Shown in pieces: positions 55,561 to 64,000 of a DNA stretch of 64,000 bases. The position numbers were made by a program, and so were the translations under genes. Position 1 is the first letter of the stretch. Each line of letters starts with the position of its first letter. The DNA is from Taxillus chinensis (Eukaryota > Streptophyta > Magnoliopsida > Santalales > Loranthaceae). The DNA lies in assembly GCA_023512835.1 (NCBI GenBank), contig CM042091.1:18803506-18867505 (forward strand), read 5' to 3'. The notes below the pieces were generated by a model. That model was not told where the DNA came from. It saw only the letters and a list, made by a program, of their open reading frames with translations, and did no database searches.

Positions 55561-56763
55561 TTAAGGTATGAAGACCTATAAGAGAATTTTAACACAGGCA
55601 ATATAGAAGCGGTTATATACCTCCCTATGAGATTTTCAAAAAACAAAAACAAATAAAAAATAAAAAAATCAAAATACTAACTATATAATCGATGTAAATG
55701 AATTTGGAATCAAATTTGGAAGATTAAGACAACTTCTATAAATATGGTATTAAACATCAACCGGCCCATGAGAAAAGGAAAATGACGACTTGCGGGCAAG
55801 AAAATAAAATCTTTCTAATGGCAATAGAGTAGAGGAGCAGTGCTAGGTACAACTGGTATTGTGGCATCTTTGCATCCCCAGCTAACGTGGAATAAGCCAC
55901 ATTATCAGTTTTTTTCCACGATTCGGCACATTTCCAAATCATCGCTTGAGCCCCTACTCGAGCCTATACTCGAGGCGTGCTCGAGCATGAGGCTCAAGCA
56001 GGTCTCGAGCATCGAGCAAGGCTCGAGCAGGGGCTCGATCATCTTTTTCACGGCCAAATCTATAGGTTTCTAGATTTCATTAACTGAAATTTTTAATGAA
56101 AACTTTAAATGGCCTATAACTTTGCATACAATGGTTCAATTTAGGCTCAATTTTTTATTTGTAGGTATCGACGAAACGCACATGCCCCAAACAGCCGTAG
56201 GTGGTTTGCACTTACAGATTTTCAAAAAACGCATTCTTTCGCCTCTAAATCCATATTTTATGCTGTATTTTATCTTCTCCTATCTGGATGCACCATTCAA
56301 GGCTCATACCTACCTCTTTCGCTCTCTTTCTTTCTATCTCAGATGTGATGCATTGCGCGTTAAATTTTGAGTAATTTTACTGATATAACAACTACCACAT
56401 TAGCCGAGAACACAAAGGAAATCCAATACCGTTTGTAATTAGATTTTTTTTAGGCAGAAGAAACCAAGTAAGAAGGTGAGGTCAGTTGACCGCTAATATA
56501 ATAATTTCTATCGGTCAACCAACTTAACTAAAAAAACAAAAAGCAAAAAGCAAAAATCAACAGATTCATTTAATATTTTCCGGAGTTGGCCATGATGCAC
56601 ACCCCTGCTCCAACCTCAACCCCCAAATTTCCATGGGTTGATTGCCTGCCTCATTTCCAAATCACCACCCTACACTCCTTGTCTCGTGCAAAGAGAAATT
56701 TGATTGATTGGTTGATTCATTTATTCATCCATGTTTCTTGATTTTCTTTCTGTATTTTTAGAT
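55561..56763. other. Intergenic sequence with a TCGAGC array; no gene recognised
   Basis: Mixed low-complexity and unassigned DNA. 55944-56042 is packed with degenerate CTCGAGC hexamers. A small hairpin, GTTGACCG (from about 56487) pairing with CGGTCAAC (about 56514-56521), lies further on. Open frames here have no family resemblance that I recognise. Confidence 0.55.
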
Positions 56764-56958
56764 GTGACGATGGTGGGGACATGGACAATATTGGAAAGAC
56801 GGTTCCACTTCCACCAACCCATATTTGACTTCCGCGAGGGGGAGTTGCTGGCGTCCCTCTCCTCCCACGAGGCCGCCTTCGCCTCCGTCTTCGCGTGGCT
56901 GCGCAACATCATCGGCGGCGAATTCTCCGTTTTCTGCCTCGATCGCTCCTCCGCCTAG
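56764..56958 (+). CDS. Possible GC-rich exon, unknown product
   Basis: A GC-rich open stretch in AT-rich surroundings, preceded by a T-rich tract and TTTTTAG, a splice-acceptor-like string, reads FDFREGELLASLSSHEAAFA and then WLRNIIGGEFSVFCL before a stop. Composition and abrupt start suggest a real exon, perhaps the last one of a small or broken gene, but I do not recognise the protein and no partner exon was found. It could also be chance. It lies 1.05 kb upstream of the RGP copy 2 start. Confidence 0.3.
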   Translation: MTMVGTWTILERRFHFHQPIFDFREGELLASLSSHEAAFASVFAWLRNIIGGEFSVFCLDRSSA

Positions 56959-56999
56959 CCGGCATCGTCACCCAAGTGATCTGACACCGACATCGTCAC

Positions 57000-58012
57000 C
57001 CGTCGACCCAGATCATTAGGTTACGTGTGGGGCTGATCTGACGCTATACGTGGGGGGTTGGTTGCGGCCGGTTAGTTTGAATAGGACTAAATGAGCGCGT
57101 TCATGGACTGTGCTGCAGGCCTAGCAAAAATTGAAGCAGACATTTCACGGACCACAATTCGAGGGGTCCCACAGTATGACACAGTCCTGCGGTGGACCTT
57201 AAAAGCTGTCCGAGCACGCGCATGCGAGCTGTTTTTTCGACCTACTTAACCCTGGAAGAGCATTCATTCACATCGACCTTCATTTTCCCTGTCCGGCGCC
57301 GCCCCCTCCCTAGCAGGCTAGTGGACTTAAAGACTTTCATTAAATGTCAAAACAAAAAAAATGTAAGAAAGAGAGATTTGACCACTTGTCGTTGGCTGTC
57401 ATGGTTGGCACGAGCCCATCTAAACCAAATGACATATTTAACCCGTTTTATATGGTTCCGGACCTTCCGGTACGCATTTAATGGTTATAAACTGTATTTA
57501 CCCTTATTTAAAGCCATGTTTTGCGTGTGCATATTTGTCATCAATCATGTATATGACTACATTACGGTAACGCATAATACATTAGTACGCATTATTATGA
57601 TTACTATTGCCTTTAAGCCAGATACGCATGTGCCGGTTTGGCACAGCTCATCCTCGCTCGGCATGTATGCTAGTGATCGGGCTTAAACAGTAACTACAGA
57701 GCTGATTTACATTTACAGGCCTACCGACAATCAATCATTCAAGTCGGGTCGCGTGTGCCCACTCTCTCTCCCACTCGCGCTCTTTCCACCTCAACCCTCC
57801 CCCGTTCGCTGCAATGGCGGGAACAATTCACCGTCTCAGGAGTCGAAACAACCCCCTCAAGTCTCTCCATATATACCACCACCCCGAGAGAGCGAGACCC
57901 ACCATTCTCATTCCACACCCGCAATCGATCATTCAATCCTCTTACCTGGGTCTCAAACCCGGTCGTCTGTCCCTCTCTCGTCTCCTCCACCTTAGCTCTC
58001 CCGATCGCTGCA
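57000..58012 (+). promoter_or_regulatory. Upstream region, TATA box and 5' leader of RGP copy 2
   Basis: TATA box ATATATA at 57869-57875 in the same context as in copy 1, followed by the same kind of pyrimidine-rich leader ending CCCGATCGCTGCA before the ATG. CTGTCCGAGCACGCGCATGC near 57207 matches copy 1 near 12052, but about 600 bases lie between it and the TATA here against about 200 in copy 1, so one promoter gained or lost sequence. No other element is assigned. Confidence 0.7.
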
Positions 58013-59982
58013 ATGGCGGCGACTCCGGCGACGCCGCTGCTGAAGGATGAGCTCGACATCGTCATCCCCACGATCCGAAACCTCGACTTCTTGGAAATGT
58101 GGCGTCCGTACCTGCAGCCGTACCATCTGATCATCGTCCAGGACGGTGATCCCACGAAAACCATCAACGTCCCAGAGGGCTTCGACTATGAGCTCTATAA
58201 CCGAAACGACATCAACCGCATCCTCGGACCCAAATCCTCCTGCATCTCCTTCAAGGACTCCGCGTGTCGCTGCTTCGGCTACATGGTCTCCAAGAAGAAG
58301 TACATCTTCACTATTGACGACGATTGCTTCGTAAGTGTGTCCATTGTTTGTTTTTGTTTGTTTTTTTTTTTTCTTTTTGCTTGGTTTTGTTGTAGTCCAT
58401 CTCGGGGTTTTCAGTTTTTGTGAGGGAGCTTTGAATCTGGCTCTGCATCTATTGATGTTTTCATGTTGTGATTTGAAGCTTTATGTTAATGATGTCGCAC
58501 TTCATATAATCTATCACCTTCTGCTCACAGCGATTTTAACTTGGTTTATGGTACATATCTGGACCACCATAGGTGCGTAGATTTAAGATTATTTTAGTGT
58601 TCTCCGATATTAAAACCTTGACATTAAATTTCTTGATCTGTAGCACCCAATATTTTAGTGTTCATAATTATTCATCCTTACGGACGGCAGATTTTCACAA
58701 TGCGTCAGTTTATTTTGGTCGCGAAAATCCATCAGAGCGTAGATCTACCAGCTTTTTCATGTGACTTCATTATGTCATATTGATATCCCAACTTGACACT
58801 ACGTGTTAATTTATGGTCTGCAAAACGTGAATGGGTCTAAATGTGGGCCCTCGTACGATCCCACTTTTGGGGGTCTGAAATTGACAGGTATGTCCTGATT
58901 TGCAGGTTGCGAAAGATCCATCTGGGGATGAAATCAATGCTCTTGAGCAGCACATTAAGAATCTGTTGTGCCCATCCACCCCATTCTTCTTCAACACCCT
59001 GTATGATCCATACAGAGAGGGCGCAGATTTTGTCCGTGGGTATCCATTCAGTCTCCGTGAGGGTGCCCCAACTGCCGTTTCTCATGGTCTTTGGCTTAAC
59101 ATCCCCGATTATGATGCACCCACCCAGCTTGTGAAACCTCGTGAGAGAAACACCAGGTACATTGATGTACTTTTTTTTGGTTGGGGTGCTTGTCTTTACT
59201 TAGGCGAATTGAGTATATATTTTTGTCATCGTCTTAGCTTTTTCTTATGGTCTCTATCTTAACTCCTTTTGCATTTTATTTTCAAGGTTTGTTGATGCAG
59301 TTTTGACAATACCAAAGGGAACCCTCTTCCCCATGTGTGGTATGAATCTGGCCTTCGATCGGGAGTTGATCGGCCCGGCAATGTACTTTGGACTCATGGG
59401 TGACGGCCAGCCGATTGGGCGCTACGACGATATGTGGGCTGGATGGTGCATCAAGGTATCCTCATTTTAGCATTGCATATCACAGCCATATTTGATAAAG
59501 AGCCCCAGTCATTATTGAAGTCAAGTCTAAAGCATCTAATGTTCATGCCAAAAACTAAAATCGACAACTAGAAAAACGAATTCAAATACTGATCGACTTT
59601 ATTGTGTTTGATTCAATGAGTGACTGCATTTTTTACTGTGCAGGTGATATGTGACCACTTGGGATTGGGTGTTAAGACCGGCTTGCCTTACATCTGGCAC
59701 AGCAAAGCAAGTAACCCCTTTGTGAATCTGAGGAAGGAGTACAAGGGAATTTACTGGCAAGAGGATATAATCCCATTTTTCCAGGCTGCTACCCTTCCTA
59801 AGGACTGCACCAGTGTTCAGGAATGCTACATTGAGCTCTCCAAGCTGGTTAAGGAAAAGCTTGGGAAAGTTGATGAGTACTTCATCAAGCTGGCCGATGC
59901 TATGGTCACATGGATCGAAGCTTGGGATGAGCTCAACCCAAAAAAAACAAGTTCTGATCTGCCTAAAGTTGCTCCAAAATAG
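58013..59982 (+). CDS. RGP: UDP-arabinopyranose mutase / reversibly glycosylated polypeptide, copy 2
   Basis: Exons 58013-58330, 58906-59156, 59287-59455 and 59644-59982; introns of 575, 130 and 188 bases, all GT...AG. The spliced frame is 1077 bases, 358 residues. Same role as copy 1 (UDP-arabinose furanose/pyranose mutase). The proteins are identical through exons 1-3 and most of exon 4, including IDDDC and PFSLREG; they differ in SKLVKEK versus SKQVKEK and in the tail, [17 protein letters not shown] against [12 protein letters not shown]. Exon 1 has eight differences from copy 1, all silent. From just before exon 2 to exon 4 the DNA is almost identical, introns included. The start is set by copy 1 and the family. 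The gene appears intact. Confidence 0.97.
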
Positions 59983-61754
59983 GAATTTTGAGCGGCAAAC
60001 CTAAATGTCCCTATAGTTTTATTGCCTCCATGCTTGTTGAGTTGAAGCTTGGGATATTCATTTTTTGGTTTATAGGGTACAATTACTGTTTTTTCTTCTT
60101 TTTTCTGTACCGAGGTGTAGTACAATTACTGTGTTACTACCTCACTTAGGACAATAAAACACCGTCACGTTGTATTCCAATGTAACTTAAGGTGCGTTTT
60201 GATTGTACACTAGATTTATTTTTTGGACTTCTCCTATTCCTTACCTAAATATGATTGAAATTACTTAATAATATAACTAACTAATGTTAGTGTTAGTCAT
60301 TTCTACGTTCCCCAAACCAACGTTGCGGAAGTGGCTTCTCAACATATGTTAGTTCTTCCCCTATGTTGCCCCCCTCCTTGCCTCCCTTTTAGCTACCAAC
60401 ACCTTCTTGAGCCCCGTTATGAACTCTCCTTCTGACTCTCGTTGTCAACAATACGCTTGTGAATACGAATTTAAAGTAAATAAAGTTTTATTAATTTTTG
60501 AATAAATGGGATTTAGTGCAATGATTAACATCTACCTTAGACATTTTATTCGATGCTTAGTAAGAATTAGAGCGAATTTAATATTTTTTTATTATTTATA
60601 AATAAATAGTTAAATTTTAAATTTATATTCCAATAAATTTTGATATGACTCCTGTAAAAATTACTATAGCAAAAAAGTGAATGAATTTATTATGATTCTA
60701 AGTTTATATATTGTGGATTATAGAATAATTGTTGTATTGTTATAATTGTGATTGATTTTTGATTGAGATTTATTGATGAGTTCTTGATTTCTCGTCTCCT
60801 TACATATACTAGAGTTCCTTTCCATTCCTTCACCAAATTTCGGACGTATCTTGATGCGTCATTAAACCAACTGTTCTGTCGCAGGGGTTGTGGCCATGTT
60901 TGGTACAAGTAGAAGAGATCTAGTGAGTTATAGAGGCCATGTGAAGCTGTGTAGTGATGCCAAATGTGTATTTTGAGTTATGAAATGGTTTCTACATGTC
61001 TGGCCGTAAGAGGGTGTTGGCTTGTTTTGACATCGTCATGTTGTTTCCATTGTCTACTTATCTTATGTGATTATAGCAATGTTTAAATGATGTGAAACTA
61101 TCTCTATGTATTCTTGAGAAATTTTTGGTTGATTGTTGCATAATCATTAGGCCAATGTACATTGGTTTTTTGCAAATTCATATTGAATGCTTGTTGAGAT
61201 CATGTTTGATTGGCTGGTGGATAACAATGCTCGTTGAATTCATGTTTAATTGGTTGGTTGATTATTGTAGGGACGAAGGGCTAGAAGCTCAGCTCGGGGC
61301 TTACTTAAGATTATGTAGATTGTGAGCAAGTGATTTAGCCAAGGAGGAAAGGCCTAGGTGCCTGGAGATAACTTACCATGTAGCTTGTGTGATTTATGGG
61401 TATAATGTGATAAATTTGGTCGTATGTAAAGTGTAATTGTTTTGTTATGAGTTTTATTACTCCTTGTCTTCAAGGCATATCATGCACACACTTTTAAAGC
61501 CGTACTTCTTGCATTAGGTGGATTTCTATGATATAATCGTATATAGGAGGGAGGTTATTACGGTTTTTCCTACTCAGTAATTATCCCTTTTTTTTATTTC
61601 CAATTCATGTATCGGCATTCGATAGGGAGAATTCGTGTTAGACTTCGATTGTGGAGTAGAAGCTTGAGCCTTGTTGATATATTTTCTATTTTCTTCCCTT
61701 GAACTATGCATTAAAGGTTTGTGTCCCTATTACTACTTTGTTTATCATGCATAG
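59983..61754. other. 3' flank of RGP copy 2 and intergenic DNA
   Basis: AATAAA at 60153-60158 is the likely polyadenylation signal. CTACCTCACTTAGGACAATAAAAC resembles the copy 1 flank (quoted in part). From about 60250 on nothing is recognised; an AT-rich stretch (60540-60760) and T/G-rich sequence follow with no supported gene. Confidence 0.6.
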
Positions 61755-64000
61755 TGTTGGATTATATTTTATTGGACATATTTTATCAAATTTAATTTTA
61801 TTCCATGTCACTTTCGCTTGTCGCAAAATTTTATAGGACAATAAAGAGTTGTGACTATTATGCCAAAAATACTCAATTCCAATGACTTATTCAGGAACGC
61901 TTTCAAACGTCAAAGAAGCAATCCCGAATGATAAAATGATCATATTTAATACTCAACCTCTAATACATGAATTAGCTTTTTCCAAGTGCCATAATTCTTG
62001 TGTACATCCTAGCATGGGGGACGGGTGACTCTTTAAGACTTGGGTTATTTGCATCACACCCACTCTTAACTTGGTATCCAAGGTTTTACATTAGTTTTTG
62101 CAAATTATGTAACCCCTAGTTTGATTATCTTGACTTTTTCAGTACTTATGCTTCATTTTCAAATCCTTCACACAAATACTTAATATGATAAAATAAAGTG
62201 ATCAAGTACATTTTATATTTTAAATCCAATATATTCAATAAATACTCAAAAGGTGAAAAAAAATTAAATTAAAACATTATAAATTAATTTATTGCATTAA
62301 ACTCCATCGTAACCCTAATCAGGAGTTTTAAGCTTCCATAGTTTGATTAAAAACAAAATAAATGCAACACATGGATTTAAAAGAATACAAAAGAATAGCT
62401 TACCTAATTACCCAAGAATTTTCAAGGTTGATCTTCTTTCCCAAGCAGATTGTCTTCAAGCTCCAATGAATACCCAGACCTTCTTCAAAAGCTCTCTTTC
62501 TCAACTCTAGATGAGGATGTAAGATGGTAGAAAATTAGATCCTCAACAAGGTTGATCAACTGCCCTTTTATAGCCTCCCCAACCTAAATTTAAACTTTTG
62601 AATTTGAAATTTTCATAAATCCTCCATAATTCTTCCAACTAAAAGCTCCTATTTAATCTCTTATAACTCCTTGTTTTTAAATTTGAAAAAGAGATTAAAT
62701 ATTGATTTTTTATCACCCACTTAAATCCAAAAAGACTCTAGTCCCAATGCTAAACACCCTTTTGAATTTAAATTTATTCTATTAATTTCCCTTTGACTTG
62801 ACTGTTTGATGCTTATCCTATGTTCAAATGACTTTGGTCCAGAAGGGAATAAATGAGCTGCAAAAATGAGGATTCCATTCTCAAAATTTGGGCTTGGTTG
62901 GGTGAAGAAGGATTCACCTGACCATCATTTTATCACCTCGAATCTCACCCGACTAGAAAGATATTCTCTTCACTAGTGCTTGTAGACTTTGAATATGCAA
63001 AAAATCAGCTCACCCGACCTGGTCAGGTGAAGAATCCTTCACCCAATTATCACCAAATCACCTTAAATTTCACCCGACCAGAAGGATAGTGTTTTCAGTG
63101 AAGCTTAGAGACTCCACATATGTAATATGGGCTCTACCAGACCTAGTCAAGTGAAGAGTCCTTCATCTAACCTTCACCTAACCTGATTTAAATTAGCTCG
63201 TCGTGGTCTTTAAGTCTTTGGAATTATAACTTCCTTTTGATGATACGGTGAATTCTTTCTTGATTCTTGGATTCTTGTCAAAATATAAGAAAAACACCAC
63301 AAAAACTCAAAAAAAATCCTCTTTTCTAAGTTAGGGCATGAAAATGTGATAATGTAGCTTAATTGGACAATAAATGAAACAAAATAGTATGAAAATGTAT
63401 CCAAAATAGCCCTAAAAAGGTGATATAAATCCCCCTAATCACCAACCAGTGTTCTCACCGTCCTAAATCGAGCCCCAAACCCTAAAATTCATCATTTATA
63501 TAATCCTAGGAACTAATCTATTGCATGTGGGCTCTCTCATCCTCATTCAAAAAATAAAAAAACATATACACAGACCCTCTTCCTTCTTTCGCCAAACTCA
63601 CGAGAGCCCCCGCTCTCCTTGGCCGGAATTCCTTTCTTTGGCCACTATAGAGCATAGTTACCCGTCCGTCGCCCTCGGCCAATTAACGTTGATTATTCCA
63701 ATCGCCATCCCTGCAGCCCTCTATAATGCTACCACACCGGCCCATTTCCGTCATTGCCAGACCATCCACCTGCACGGCCCGATGCATTTGATTGGGGATT
63801 CAAGACAAAGCCAGGCCGGTTCCCTTTTATTTTTCTCTTTTTTTTTGATGGATTTGAGGTTTTAATGTTTTCCTATTTGTTTGAATGTCTCTTTGAGTCT
63901 TTCGTCTTTGTCTCTTGGGTTTGTGCGTCATTTTGCTGTTAGTTTTGTTGTGTTTTTGAACAGACATTTTGTTTGAACACTTTGGTCTGGTTTGTGTTTT
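61755..64000 (+). mobile_element. Diverged Tat-like LTR, interrupted, running off the window
   Basis: 61755-61960 starts TGTTGGATTATATTTTATTGG and follows the Tat-like LTR start (15620, 32088) with many changes: GGACATATTTTATCAA, CGCAAAATTTTATAGGAC, TATTCAGGAACGCTTTCAAA. From about 61970 to 63430 unrelated sequence intervenes. From about 63470 Tat-LTR-like sequence returns: AAACCCTA (63477-63484), ACGAGAGCCCCCGCTCTCC, GGCCGGAATTCC and a T/G-rich tail. The 3' part lies beyond the window. Confidence 0.7.
62913..63190 (+). repeat. ~122-127-bp tandem repeat, about 2.3 copies
   Basis: Units begin TCACCTGACCATC (62913), TCACCCAATTATC (63040) and TCATCTAACC (63162). Each contains a CACCCGAC.AGAA.GATA block and ends in a GTCA.GTGAAGA.TCCT string. 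It lies in the sequence that interrupts the Tat-like LTR. Identity unknown. Confidence 0.8.

Noticed and set aside
55840..56370. Two open frames as a gene (MLGTTGIV..., MHTMVQFR...)
   Set aside because: The first runs through the CTCGAGC array, the second has no family resemblance, and no splice structure links them.
57755..58012. N-terminal extension of RGP copy 2 (open frame upstream of the ATG)
   Set aside because: The frame is open but begins with GTG, the TATA box lies inside it at 57869, and copy 1 has no equivalent extension; the family start is the ATG at 58013.
57814..58050. 78-codon upstream frame overlapping the RGP copy 2 start
   Set aside because: Its ATG lies upstream of the TATA box, so it should not be in the mRNA, and the protein has no family resemblance.
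61092..61325. 77-codon frame downstream of RGP copy 2
   Set aside because: Low-complexity near-duplicate phrases (LIGW/LVEFMFNWLVD) from a short repeated DNA string; no domain recognised.

Overview
The window is nuclear DNA from a flowering plant. The evidence is two intron-containing genes of the plant-specific reversibly glycosylated polypeptide (RGP / UDP-arabinopyranose mutase, GT75) family and a dense nest of plant-type LTR retrotransposons (Tekay-like chromovirus, Tat/Ogre-like Ty3-gypsy, Ty1-copia, and a large non-autonomous LTR element). The species cannot be told from the sequence. There are no operons, CRISPR arrays or rRNA/tRNA genes that I can support.

Layout. 1-1627: AT-rich intergenic DNA. 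1628-11331: a decayed Tekay-like Ty3-gypsy element with both LTRs and broken gag, protease, RT, RNase H, integrase and chromodomain-type tail. 12399-14364: RGP gene copy 1 (four exons, 353 codons). 14677-14931 (minus): an alpha/beta-hydrolase exon remnant. 15067-15619: a copia gag remnant, cut by a 22.5-kb Tat/Ogre-like element (15620-38133) that carries an extra ORF1, gag, protease, RNase H plus a second RNase H, integrase and a long repeat-rich 3' region. Its right LTR is itself interrupted by a solo LTR (35593-38086, duplicated target CGCAC). 38134-39920 is a GACTCGAAGA-rich region, interrupted by an 8.6-kb LTR element with no coding capacity (39921-48569, duplicated target AGTAT). 48575-50337: gypsy gag remnant and LTR-like debris. 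50343-53755: copia pol remnant holding a 437-bp solo LTR (duplicated target CAGTC). 53812-55106: two related LTR ends facing opposite ways. 55107-55560: hAT transposase remnant. 58013-59982: RGP gene copy 2 (358 codons). 61755-64000: a diverged Tat-like LTR running off the window.

How it fits together. The two RGP genes are direct-orientation duplicates 45.6 kb apart, with related 5' leaders and 3' ends; the intervening DNA is almost entirely nested transposons. The genes are nearly identical over exons 2-4, including two introns, but diverged in exon 1, intron 1 and the flanks, which points to recent gene conversion. The transposons are mostly dead, but several keep signals worth examining: three tandem hairpins with compensatory stem changes in the Tat 3' region, a pol-end/polypurine module duplicated in two elements, and an LTR 3'-end module shared by several families.
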